From contig FJOG01000004.1 in NCBI GenBank assembly GCA_900073065.1, positions 572,193-636,192 on the forward strand: DNA of 64,000 bases, given 5' to 3'. The position numbers and the translations under genes were made by a program. This DNA is from Phialocephala subalpina. Taxonomy: Eukaryota; Ascomycota; Leotiomycetes; Helotiales; Mollisiaceae. The notes under the pieces were generated by a model. The model was not told where the DNA came from. It saw nothing but the letters and a program-made list of their open reading frames with translations, and made no database searches. Each line of letters begins with the position of its first letter. Position 1 is the first letter of the stretch. Positions 43,536 to 57,749 of this stretch are shown in pieces.

Positions 43536-44400
43536 ATGGCTCCAGCTTCGAACGAAGAGCAGTTCAAGTTCCTCATCAGTTGCATCCGCTACAGCAACAA
43601 TGGCAAGGTTTGTGCAGCAAGAAGAGCTCAAGTTTGGATATGACTGACAGCAGCAGGTTGACTTTGGTCAAGTTGCCAGAGAGTGCAAGATCGTCAGCAA
43701 GGGTGCAGCGTAAAACTTTCCCTTTCCATCTTCAGCTCCAACTCTCGTCCAGAGCAAGCAGCTGACACTCAGATTTCACAGAGCGAAGCGTTACGAGCGC
43801 ATGATGAGAGCTCATGGCATCGCTCCCAACGCAGCAACGATCAAGCCAGCCCCAGCCCGAAACATGAAGAGCGAGCGCCGCGAATCCTCAACTCCCTCCT
43901 CCACCTCCTCCAAGAAACGTAAGGCCGATGCCTTCCTTGAAGATACCACCCCCGTCGACGACGAAGAGACATTCGAAAATATCAAGCCCGATCCTATAAA
44001 CATGAAGGAGCAATTCATCGTCAAGGAGGAAAGCAAGGGACAGTCGATGCAACAAGGAGCTTTGAGCATCAACCAAGCTGCGAACCTGATGCAATACTAC
44101 GATTCACCGGCTACATATGGAAGTGCGGGCTTGGGTACGGATAGCAGCTACGGGGGAAGCAATTATGGTGGTTCTGCTGGATATTCTACTCCTATGGCTT
44201 CATCGTATGGCCTGCAGAGCCAGCAGCCATACGATTTCTCTACATCATATAATGCTGGTGGTATGAATGCTATTCCGAGGAGCGAGAATCAGGGAATGCA
44301 TTATCAGCCTTTGATGCCGTATCAAGCTGATGACCAAGGTCGCTCGGACAGTCCAGTTATTGTTGAGAAGAGGAGGCGGAGCATTAGCTTTGGGCGTTGA
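43536..44400 (+). CDS. Myb/SANT-like protein 7, closest to the family consensus
   Basis: Exons 43536-43607, 43657-43709 and 43782-44400 give 247 residues. Domain about residues 6-52: EEQFKFLISCIRYSNNGK, VDFGQVARECKI, SKGAAAKRYERMMRAHGI. This is the form I know as common across filamentous ascomycetes, so it may be the ancestral member. It is the only one with a second intron inside the domain, after SKGAA, in addition to the shared phase-0 intron. The tail has a nuclear signal SSKKRKADAF, a FIVKEESKG motif (psi-K-x-E), a Gly/Ser/Tyr/Gln-rich low-complexity stretch and a basic end KRRRSISFGR. A nuclear regulator or chromatin factor is inferred. Confidence 0.87.
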
Positions 44401-45882
44401 CTTGGGTTACATTGGATCAGGAGTTTTCGATGCTTTCATACTGGTGTCGGGTGGTGAGGATAATTTCCAATTTTTGCATGGCTTACTGATACCTCGTTGA
44501 TCTGGACCGCGGTGAGGGCACAGACAGGTGTGTTGCAAGATCAGATAGACATCTTTGCAGTGTTACAACATGTAAAGCGGTTCTTTGACTTGCCTCCGAT
44601 TTGTATCAGCTCTGCGAAGCCCTTCTGCTGTGGCCTGTCGATGATGTCCGTGGAGAGAGGAGAAGGGCTTCACTGAAATCGCGGTACGCAGATCTTGCTT
44701 CATATCCCCTCGCATTGTCACATCACTACGAGTTGGCAGACTTCTCTTAGCGTCTGAAACTCTCTGCCATGCCGAAGAGTTCACGCAGAGTATTCCACCT
44801 AACTGCTGCTTCCTCCTTGAGTTGCCCCAAAATCCTGCTTGCTCCTCTGGTATTGCTGTGGTCTTCCCGATTTTCCGAATACCAGCGTCTGTAACCTCGA
44901 ATACCCCATTGCCCTACAAGTCTTCGAACAATGTGAACAGAAATTCCTTAGAGCAAAGTGTATCGTCATGTCAGGGGCGGGAGCTAGCGGCCCGGCTAAT
45001 CTTAGTGCGGTGGAAAGTTTGTCCAGACGAGGCTGCAAGCGATCTTGAGGATATTTAAATCCTCATCGTCGACTTCGACCACCCCTCCACCCTCATCCTA
45101 CAACACTATTTTCCTGAACGTCAACGGATCGCATGTCGATCGTTGACTCTTTCACCTTCGTGCACATAGAGTCACTCTATCACTGCCCGTCTGCGCACTG
45201 AGTAAGTCGTCGCTGTTTTCTTCCATCACGCATTATTGTCTTGGCGTTGTTGTCGTCGCCATCGACAGCGCGCCATCCTTTGGTGGACACAACAACCTTC
45301 CCCTTCCTGCCCACCCCAATCACATCACGCAAGCCTCCATCATCTCCAATGAGCCAAATCTCCTTCTAAGAGTTGCTCGTGGTGACGGACGTCGGTGCGC
45401 GTCTCCTTCGAGAGCACATCGTCAGTCTGCGAAGGCGACGCGCTGCCTTTGTGCCAGTGTCGGCGTCGATAACTCCTCCCCTTCCCCGCACAGTCCCAAA
45501 CCCATAGCACAAACCTCCTCGCATGATCTTCAATCCTGGGTTTGAAGCAAATCCAGTACGCTCCTTCCCATCCCCATTTCACACAAGCCTCAATCACTCT
45601 TCGAGTCTCAAGGCTCGGAGACCGCACAACACGCAACACACATTGCCATCATCGCACCAACTCGAGGTTTGCCTTCGCACGTTGGACTTGCATCCTGATA
45701 ACCATTTTCTCCGTCGATGATTCTTTCTCCTGAAACGTACTCGATCTCCCTTTTCGTCTACTGGCTTCAAATATTCGGATGTCGCTAACAGTTTCCCCTC
45801 GCAGTTTACCCGATTCCCCATTAGCCGAGCCGAGAAAACATACCACAAAAGAAGAAAGCTTCCGTCAGAGGAGAAAGTCATC
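44401..45882. other. Intergenic, leader of the 780-residue protein gene
   Basis: No gene is supported. The 3' part is pyrimidine-rich, as in fungal promoters and leaders, and may contain 5'-UTR introns. Confidence 0.4.
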
Positions 45883-48398
45883 ATGGCCCCTACAAAGCCT
45901 GACCCGGTCACGCCGGTGAAGACAAGCAGTGGCAGAGCAGCAAGACGCAATGCAGCAGGCATGTTGTACCACCAGTCGTCCGATAAGGTTGAGAAGGGTG
46001 AGTCGTCTGAACATATGGCAAGACCATTTGGCTGATGCATCTCAGTCGTCCGTCAGAAGGACTTGGCGGTAAAGATTCGATATCCTCCGAAGGAGGCCCG
46101 AAAGAATCCTCCACCGGAGAAGTTCCAGGGAAATTATTCTCATCGACCCATCGAGTATGAGGAAGCTGAGCCCGATAACCCCCTCAGTGGCAATAGACTT
46201 GCACTGGTAGATGATGGCGAGGAGTACGAGAACGACGAAGACTTGGAAGACGAGGAATATGAAGAGGAAAAGGTGGTGGCAGCTGGCCTCGCGAGTGTCA
46301 GAAAGCCAAGACTCAAGTACGCGCCTATCGACCCTGCAGACAAAGGCAAATTCTTCCTCAACGAAAACGGTGTCCTTATTCGCTGCGATGAAAAGCAACC
46401 ATGGAAGCCCACAGCACATAATGACATGTCTATGGCAAGGACGAGATATCCGCCTAAGGGACCAAACGAGAATTCCAACGGACGATACATGGGCCGACAT
46501 TTGGTCAACTGGCACCGTGAGATCCATCCCAAGTTTCTTAGGTCTTTTCGTTCGGCATTTGCATGACTGACAACGCGTAGGTCCTCGCATGATGGAGAAG
46601 CTTCTCCTATGCATCCAGTACGAATGCCATCGCGATGGTCTTCTCATACCATGGGACAAGATCGTACATAGACTTAACCCAGGCTCGAGTGGTCCTTCCG
46701 CTTGCCAGATGCTCTGCAAGCTCCGCGAAGTACTCATCAGCGAGGGTCATTTCATTCCGCCATCTCTTGGCAAGCAGGTTATGAAAATCGATCCCTTGGT
46801 TCGAGGATATACTAGGGACTTAGACAAGGCGGAGCCATGGGCAGCTAAGATTGTGTATTGGACCGATGAAGTTGATCACCCAACCGAAAGCCGTACGGAC
46901 ACCAATATCATTCGCGGTTCGGGCAAGTATCGCCTAGCTACTGCGGACCAGGTCGACAAGGTCAACGAGGCTCGCGAACGCATAGAGGGCCCAGACGCAC
47001 TGCCAGCGTATTCTTCAGCGTCTCGCAATTCCTCGCGTGCTAATGGATCAACACCCGTCAAGAGCCGTAGCCAAATGAGAAACTCTGCACAAAAGCCCAG
47101 TCTCAGCAGAAAGTTTGTGGATGATGAGGAAATCGAGGAGGTTGCGCCTGAGGAGAACGATCTGGACAGCGACTATAACCCTGAGGTTACAAAGCGCAGA
47201 AGCCGTCGATCCGGTGTCAGACCCTCAAGAACCAGACGCCCTGCAGTTGTTGAGAAATTTGTCGATGAGTCTGATGACGAGTTTGAACCTCTACCACGCC
47301 GTCGCCGTAGTCTCATTGCTAAGCTTCCTGTCCCGGCTATCTCCTCATCACCGCAAAAGCCCTCAACGGCTCCATCTAAATTTGCAGGACTGAGTTATCG
47401 AGGCCCGGAAGAGCATGGTTCGATTCAGCAATTCAGCGACGCTGTCAAGGATGGCATGGATCCCAGCTTGAACGGTTCTCGCCACCAATCAAGAGGTGCA
47501 AGCATGGAACACAGTATCAGCATTGGTGATGGCACTGATCCAGAGGTTGTTACCACTGCCCCTACCACTCCCGGCAATGCCAATCTCGGTGTCGAAAATG
47601 CTGCCAGTGGTACTCCATTCACGTCAGGTGGTGTAAGCCGCTTGCAGCTTGACAGCCCTACGACTTATACTTCACCCAATCCTATGTACCCTGTAAGTAT
47701 CACCTGTGTCTCTCCTAGTTCCTGCAGGACGAATAGCTAACGGGATGCTTTAGCTTGATATGAATGCGCCAATGTCATCTCATCTTGCGAGCAACCTTAG
47801 CTACGTCGGTCTCGCTGGAAATTATGGCCCTTCCATGGACTTCGGTGCTCCGTCAAGCTTTGGTCGTACATCCGGCCTGCTTGGTCACGCAGTCTTTGGC
47901 GGTTCAGCTTCAGGTGTTGGTAACCAATCTGCACGTCCATTTAGTCCTCCAGGTGTTGCGAATGGCTATGGCAACGGTTTCAACCACCGTAACCAAGGCA
48001 TTAGCATGTTCACACCCCCTAAGCCGACGTCCAAGAGTCCTTCAACCAATGGCCTTTCTCAAGACATTGGCGACTTCTCTCAAAGCACTGGCGGAATCTC
48101 TGAAAGCACTGCTGGCCTGTCCCAAGACAGCAGCGCCTTCAACGTTGGCAGTGGTAGCTTTCCACGAGGTAATAACACCTTCCACCAAAGCAATGCTGCC
48201 GCTTTCGAGCACAACCAATCTCGTGCGTCTGACTTCCTGGGTCATGACAGTCAAAGCTATGGTTTTGGCGGCTATCAGCAAGACCAGACTCCCGACTTCA
48301 ACCACTCTAGTCACTTCGATGACGCTGTCAACGACGAGAAGCACGGACCATCCTCTCCCGGTGACCATGGCTCTCCGTTTGAGTACACTGAGTACTAG
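45883..48398 (+). CDS. Fungal nuclear-type protein with possible divergent Myb-like block
   Basis: Exons 45883-45997, 46046-46516, 46581-47692 and 47754-48398 join in frame to 780 residues. The N-terminal 195 residues are charged with an acidic run (EEYENDEDLEDEEYEEEK) and a conserved-looking segment ending RYMGRHLVNWHR. Residues about 196-255 hold a helical block, MMEKLLLCIQYECHRDGLL, IPWDKIVHRLNP and ACQMLCKLREVLISEG. The order and spacing resemble the Myb-like domain of the seven neighbours (helix, then V/I-x-W-D, then helix with K-L). Next come basic, Ser- and Pro-rich segments with RRSRRSGVRPSRTRRPA and PRRRRSL, then a Gly/Ser/Asn/Gln-rich tail. A nuclear, possibly chromatin role is inferred. 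The link to the Myb-like family is tentative, because the shared intron position is absent. Confidence 0.75.
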
Positions 48399-49654
48399 AG
48401 ACATGGAATTGCCCGTCATTTTGCCGCCAAGTTCTGAGAACATGGTCGCGCGTCCGCATGGCAACATTCCTTCTCTTATATTTACATGACCTTCTCCAAC
48501 TAGTACCTCACCGTTGCTCCTCCTTTGCTATGTCTGTTCGGCGCTGCGGAGTTTGGGGCAATTGCTCTCTCATTTGCTATGTCGTCTCGACGCTGCGAAT
48601 TCTGGGTACGTGGGCGAACTTGGATGCATGGTCCTTCTTTGTCCTCATCACTTTTCCTTTGTTCTGGGACACAACAAAAATAATACGGATACGAAAATAA
48701 TACAGATGCTGATGCCGGTTCGTGGAGATGGCTGGGTTTTCGTTGGCGTTTTCGGATGCATGGATGCTGGTTCCCTTATGGTTCCTCATCGCAAAGGTGG
48801 TTCTTTCGTGATCGGGGCTTGATCATTGGAGGAGTTATCTGGAAGGTCGATCGATGCCCGCAGGTCGGATTCTCAATGGTGAACTGCATCACAAAATCAG
48901 TAGAGGGCTCCTCCTTCACACACATAAAATAGAAAAGCACAAAAACACTACATACCCAAATAGAATTGCATTCAATTCAATCAGGCTTCGTGCCATCGGT
49001 GTCTCGTGTGATCGTTCATCCAGAAAACATTCCCATATTGTCCAGTGGCGGCTGGGAGATTCAGAATCTAGTTTCCAAGTGGAAAAAATATACCTCTTGA
49101 AGTTTTGAAAACTTCACTAAGTACCGTGTTGATGCAAATCATCTGAAGAATGAAATTTCGTTCAGATCACTGATCGTGATGGCATTCAGTGTTTTCAATC
49201 TCCCAGCCTTGACAGGACAATCAAGGGGGCCTCGCAAGGTTGAGATATTGCAAGTTGTAGATCGTTGTGGCCAGTTGTCGTCCTTCTTCAAAGAGAGTAG
49301 GTCGAGAAAGTCCAAGAGATGCTGGAAGATTAAGAACGCTGACTGCGTTGACGCAACTGGCGTAAGGATGAAGTATCATTTAGATGACTGATTGCAATCA
49401 CCTTGATGCAGCCTATTTTCATTCGGCTGCTCCAAGCAAGAACATAGGCAGATTCCAAACAGGTCTCTTGCTCAGGCACATCATCATTGCTGGAAGAGCT
49501 TCCGCCAGACGTCTTCAACATCGACAACGCTGACTGGAAGACATTGGGACATGCTCAAGTGAGCATTTTCCTTCACACCCAGCTTGTTCCTGAGCCGAGC
49601 AGGGGTGGGAAAAGAGCGCGGCTAATGGGGTTTACTCGGCTTTTTAGACACAGC
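48399..49654. other. Start of gene-poor stretch
   Basis: The 3' region of the 780-residue protein gene, then sequence with no confident gene. Confidence 0.4.
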
Positions 49655-50110
49655 GGCGTCGGCGATAATAGCGGAAAGGCGTATACTGACGGAAGCTGAG
49701 CGTATAGTAGTGGAAGCTGACTGTATACCGGCGGGGGCCGAGCGTATTATCGCGGAAGCCGAGAGGGACGACCGGGCAGAGCGGAGGAAAGCTGAGTGTA
49801 TGAAGGAGCTCTGCGGGAGAGCAGAGGCTGTCCAGACGTAAATGGTGCGGACGAAAGCTGAGTAGCTAAGAGCTAATGAAGCCTCCCCAAGTAGACGGAA
49901 GCAATCCGGACGGGAGCTGGGGATGTGCAGACAGGGAGTGATTTTCTGCAAGCGGAAGTTGAAGCCCTCGGTAGACTCGGCGGACGAAAGTCATGCTATG
50001 CTAATAGAGCAGATGGAGGGTGAAGCTCTGTGAATGAAGCAGACGAAAGTTGAAGCTGAGGGGACGAGAGTCCTGCAGACAAAAGTACAGCGTGGGATAT
50101 TGAGTTGAGT
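49655..50110. repeat. Degenerate 21-bp repeats (GGAAGCTGAGCGTAT type)
   Basis: From about 49660 to 49775, five or six units of about 21 bp share GCGTAT and GGAAGC(T/C)GA. On the plus strand they read as heptads such as EAERIVV and EAERIIA. Looser relatives with GCGGACGAAAG continue to about 50100. No full gene surrounds them, so they may be remains of a coiled-coil coding repeat or a minisatellite. Confidence 0.5.
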
Positions 50111-50869
50111 AAAGGCGATTGGAGCTGAGAATGCGTTGCAGCCAATCCAATGTTGAGGCATCAAACGTTCATCTACTGTGGTGACATAAGGTGTCAAGCC
50201 ATAGCCTGGTCTTCGCGTTTCGAGGCGCCTAGGAGCGTGGAAAGCATAAACAAGAATTCAGACAGTATTTGGTTGTCTGCACCTTCGTCCGTTGCTGTAT
50301 CTTGACTCCGAGGTGTCGTTTTTTTTTGATTGTAGAGTGACGAAGCAGAACGGTGAAGCAGAACGAATACATAAAAGGAGGCTTCCTATACGAAAGGGGT
50401 GCCTGGCGTAAACGTGGATCCTGTACGAAAACTGTCGCCTATATCGAAAAGAGGAAGATAGCAGATGTGTGGTGTAAAGGGAGCTGGAGAAAGATGTTGA
50501 AGCTGAGTGCGATCGGAGAACAGCATTGAAGGAAAGAGCGGTCCTCCTGAGTAGCAGTTCATTTTCAAACATGCATCAATTCATTTCAGCTTCATGTCTT
50601 GTTTAAAGGCTGTCTCTTTCGCATCTTGATGTCTGCCTGAGAGTGCATTCTCTCTTTGTGTTTGCAAGAAGAGGTGTGGTGGCGGCCAACATTCAACGTT
50701 TGGTGTAGAAGGGCGTGTGGTAACAGAAAGGAGGCTTGAGAGAAGCCAGTGAGAGTCTAAGGTTCTGCTGTTGGTCTCTGCAAAGAGCAACAATAGGCTG
50801 GAGCATGGAGTTGAACTTTTGGCCAACTCTGCTACCATGCAAGAGATAATCTGCGTAACAGTTCCAAAG
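50111..50869. other. No recognised gene
   Basis: Mixed sequence between two repeat blocks; nothing is supported. Confidence 0.4.
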
Positions 50870-51790
50870 TACTCGCAATACTCATGGTAGTGGTCCTCCT
50901 TGTTGTCCTTGCTAGGCCTTGTGCACTCTCCTCAAAGGCCGGTAAGCTGGCCAATGAGCGTTGACTGTCCTTTTCCCTCCTCTTTCCCCCTTTCCGCATT
51001 GCTGGCGTACATGTGTCCTGAACAGGAGGAGCAATGTAGTAGTGTGATGTGATTACCAACTTTTACTCCGGCGTCTGGTCGTCAAGCTGATGGTATTCTC
51101 CAGCAGCCGTAATGTCGTGATCAGCTTCAATTTGTCATCCTATGCTTGCAATACGACGAGAGTTGAGCTTTGAGCTCCGGATGATTCGCAATAGCAGCAG
51201 CATCGTCGCTGTGGTGGTAATTGACCCACTCACTCTTCTCTTCTACTGGCTCGGGTAATGGACCATTGAGCGCCAAGCATCCCTTTCAAGCCCCTTTCAG
51301 TCTCCTCTTGTTGCTGCGGAATGTTGGCGTGCTGATATTAAAATGCCTGTAACCGTCTTTTGTCGTGACCAGCTTTATTGCGGGCTTGTTGAAGGCGACC
51401 TGATGATGTCCTCAGATGGTCGTAGTATCGTGATCAGCTTCGTACCGCTGTCCTATTACTGTCCTGTAAAAAAATTCCAGTGTCAAGCTATGAAGTGTGC
51501 GTAATGGTGGCGGCACTGTCGTTGTGGTGGTGCTGGTATCTGCCTTGCTTTTCTCTTCCCCTCGGTAACGGGCCAATGAGCGTCGAGCCCGCCCCTTTTC
51601 AGATCCCCTCAGTCTCCTTCTCTCGCTGCAGAATGTTGGCGTATATTGGAATCAAGAAAATGGCTTGCGGTTGTCTGGTGTAGAGACCAGACATATGGCG
51701 GATTTGGTGAAGGCGACCTGGTGATATCCTCAGGTTGTCGTCGTGTCATGATCAGCTTTTAATCGTCGTTGAGCGAGATAGCAGGGCCTT
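50870..51790. repeat. Three-copy tandem repeat, period about 311 bp
   Basis: The landmark CCAATGAGCG (CCATTGAGCG in copy 2) falls at about 50951, 51263 and 51573, and TCGTGATCAGCTT or its variant at about 51115, 51428 and 51746, giving periods of 310-318 bp. Each copy also has a run of C and T (CCCCTTTCAG type) followed by GAATGTTGGCGT or a variant, and a GTGGTGGT stretch. Copies are clearly diverged. No long open frame crosses the units. Confidence 0.8.
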
Positions 51791-54760
51791 GATTGGTCCC
51801 ATCGTCTTGTCAATAGCCAGAAGACTGGGGATTGTCGTTGGCGTCAATGCTGCTGGTTGGAGTTGCAGATTGAAAACGAAGAAAAGTCCTTCAATGGAGT
51901 CGTGTCTAGAAGGCGGGCATCTACTTCTGAAACTTGGTTAGCACTGTTTTCAATCGAGGTTCAATTTCGAAACCTACCCGGGTGGATCTCACAGTGGTGC
52001 ATGCCGAAGCGGCTAGATTTGATTTGGTTCATTGGTATCTAGAAGCGCTGTTCTACTTTTACATATAGCTTGCGAAATTTTGCCACCTCACTTCATCCTT
52101 CGTGACCCATTCTCCATCTCCTCCCACTTTGCGAACACCAGAGACTTGTCAGCTTCGATTGGCAAGCTCTATAGGAGTCTGTGGATCATTGATTGGGGCC
52201 CGGAACTCGAACTTGCCCACAAAGTCCGACCTGCTCTTCATCTCCTCTTCCTTCGGTTCTTGGTCGCGAGCCACAAAGCCCTTTGTAGCTTGTGTCACCC
52301 GAACATGTGTCCGGCTTCGTACCGACGTTGGTTTTGATCCTTCGATATCGGCTCTTGCTTTCATCCCGATGCCTGCAAAAGGACCGAAGCTTTGCTATCA
52401 AGCTCCGCCGCAGCCTCTCTGATGTGGCAGCCATCTTCGGAACGATGGAATTGGGTAAACTCTGATGAAAGTTTCTGTAAGAACCAACGCTAACAACTGA
52501 TAGTGCATGATGAGGTCGGTGGCCTTCCGGATACTCGGTACTGGCGGGACGAGCTAGGTGTATGATGCAGCGACTAACTATTGGTGCTGGCCTGGGTTCC
52601 ATTACGCCTTCATCGTGGCCGATTTTCCACGAAGGCGGGCCGGGTACCCATCATCGGAGTACGAAAGCTATCTGCCTAAGGGCTTCGGATGTCGAAGGCC
52701 CGGTTGAGTTGATCAACACCAGCAGTTGCGATGATAGTGCCTCGGTGCTTATTCCAGTCGTGTGTCAAACGTCGAAACAGAGGAGAACAGGGTTTTCAAG
52801 CCCTAGGATCAGAAGTCAGCTACATGTCCTGGTAAACTTCGAACAATATGGCCATCATCTTGTCGGGAAGCTTACTAAGGGCGATGGTAGCATTCTTCAA
52901 AACCTCCTCCACCTCCACCCGAAAGCTTGTACATCATGAGCCACTTGTAATGCTGCAGGAGACTTGGATTCGGATTGAGGGGCTGCGATCGGGTGGACTG
53001 CTATGCCGTTGGATGGGACCTGGAGGATAGAACTTGATGGTAGGGGCATCCGTGATTTTGAAACATCGCCTTCATTGTCGAGTGCTGGAGCATGACTTGG
53101 AGAAGTCGGTCGAGGGCCTGGTCTTTCTAATCAATTCGGATTGTCAGTACAATTTCTGAATACTCTGTCTGGATGGCGTGCCTCAACTGATGATATTCAT
53201 GAATCATGGGAATTGAACGTCCAAAATTTGGTTGTGGTGGCTGTTGGTGGGATGGTATTGTGAAAATCCGAAAGGTGATGGCATTCAGGCGTGGGGCACA
53301 CCAGCATACATCGGCCAATCGTGTCGTAACTAAACATCACGACTCATCGGTATTCCACTTTAAGGCATCAACTGACGAGGATCAGATGTTCAATTTCGTT
53401 CCAAGTTTGCAGCTGTAGTTATGTTTGTTTTACCGCATTGCAGTACTGTTTTTGATCATCTTGTCTTACTACGACTTGCCCAGATTTGGGACGAGTGTTC
53501 CTACTGCCAAGGCACCTGCCCAACAGATCCAATCCCAGACGCAAAGTACAGAGGATAGAGGCTCTACGAGAGACCGCTAGTGTAATTGAGAAAACATCCA
53601 ATGTTCAGAGCATAATCAAGGAGTCTGGCTGCAAAGTTGCAGCGATGACATCTGCTCACGCAGGGGAGACAACTTCTTGACTTGGTTCCAACAAGTAGGG
53701 CAGGACCATCGAATGGCAGGCACGGATTAAGTCTCAATCCGTGTGGGCTTTGCAAATGCAGTACAGGCTTTCATACTTTGCTGCTTGCTCTGGACTCCAG
53801 AGAAGTCTTTCATCCCTCAATGACAAGTGCTAAAAGACAGACAGACCATAGTCAAGTCACAGCGTATTTCTAACTCATGATTACATCGCAAAGTAGGACC
53901 ATGAACAAGTGATGGAGGAGATAAATCATCAAATCATTAAAGAATCAATCGCATAACGCACAAGATCTCTTGTTGGAGATGGGCCAGCGGCGCAGGTAGT
54001 TCTGAGCCGCAGCTGAGGGGAGAACAGCGACATGCTTGAGCTGCAAGAACGGAAACACCACAAGTAAGCAGTCACTATAAACATATTCTACATAGTGGGC
54101 AAGTGTCTACTAGGGACAATTTGGGTTGCCTTGTATACTAGAAGTGCAGTTCATGGTTACAGCAGAAAGTGATCGCCGAAGTTTACCCATTATGGGACTG
54201 CACAGCAAGGGAGGGTCAGCAGAGGCCTTCGAGAAGGGGAACTAATGTCCCAGGAAATCCATTTGACCGAAGAGTACTGCATAAACAAGTTGGAGGCAAT
54301 ACCGGGATGCAGACGACAAAGGAACCCCTGGACACGTGGTGAGACAGGGGCAGGAATCAACTTGCTCCGAACGATGTTGGCATGCACAGGAGTGACAAAT
54401 CAACGCTGTGGTCAAAAGATATGTCGGGTATCAATGAAGGTGTTAGATTAATGTCCAGCGGGAGATGGGTCAATCATTTGAAATATTGTGCAGAGGGTTG
54501 AAGCTCGCAAGTGAAGGTTGGAAGATGTTGGAAAGGGCGGAACGAAGACCCGCCACGCTAAACCCCATGTAGTATGGCCATATTTCCCCAGCTCCGATAC
54601 TTTTTTTCTTTGGACGGTTCTCGAAAGTTTACATTTCCAGTCAACTCCCCAATCCTCCTCCTCCAAAACACAATTCTCTTCTCGGTCACCTATCTCGAGA
54701 CCTTACTTTCTCCTGTACTTGTACCTTCATACCAGCGACTTTCTTTATCCATCCTCCAAA
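51791..54760. other. Gene-poor stretch upstream of hsp60
   Basis: Frames at 52102 (106 codons) and 52562 (125 codons) were considered but show no domain or splice support. The last 300 bp, pyrimidine-rich, are probably the hsp60 promoter and leader. Confidence 0.4.
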
Positions 54761-56825
<2,065 letters not shown>

Positions 56826-57749
56826 GGAGCCTAACGATAAGATCGAACATATCCATCACGATCCGGCGCTCAACGGTGGCATCTTGAGCTTCCGTAATGA
56901 TCTCACACGACTGTATTAAATGTTGTATACTACCACGCCACTCAACTCGGTCCTTTTCGTTCACTGTCTTAAATTTGGCATTGCAGAGCGAATTGGTGTC
57001 ACAAGAAAAGGGGATCATGTAAAATAATAATGCAAAAACAAGTCAAAACATTCATTGCGTGGCATCTTGCCACAGGCCGAGTGAAAGTGACATGTCAGCC
57101 CAACGGCATACCGATACAAGAAGAATCACACGAGAAAGTACCAGCAGATCTTGGACTTTCACAAGTGCCTGAACTCATCAAGTGGCTGCCAACGGATCAA
57201 AAAATATCGATATACTTACTTGTACGCTAAGTTCTCGTTAATGTACCTCGAATGCGAGGACATTTGCAACGGTCCATTTTTGCGACTCAACTTGGTTTGC
57301 GTGTTAGGAGGCAGCGTTTCAGAAGTCCAAAGCCCAGACATCAGGTAGCAATCTTAGTTTCTTATTTCCAAGCCATTGGACATCTCAACAATCCTCCTGC
57401 CTGCTCAACTCATCGCCACGCTGACGCACCCTTGTCCTTCCAGGTTGCATCATCCAAATCGGGCCATGTCACGTGCTCACCCCACCAAGGATCTTGGGCG
57501 GCTTGTTCGCAAAGCAACGACGGAAACAAAAACAACGATAAACACACGCACTGAGCTTCTCACTTCAATCCTTGACTTGAGAACTGCGATACCATAACCG
57601 AGTCCTTGTACGTTCTTCCTCTCGTCTGCGCAAGGAGTGACAGCACTTCGTTGGGAAAGAAGAGAAGAGAGCGCCTGATAAAACGCTGACACCATTGTTG
57701 GCAGACTCAACGATACGGAACTGCTTGTCGCACATAGTTTATCGGCATC
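56826..57749. other. Intergenic between hsp60 and cofilin
   Basis: The hsp60 3' region and cofilin promoter; no other gene is supported. Confidence 0.5.

Noticed and set aside
52102..52939. Two frames of 106 and 125 codons in the gene-poor stretch
   Set aside because: No recognisable motif, many Ser/Pro/Arg as in random frames, no consistent introns.
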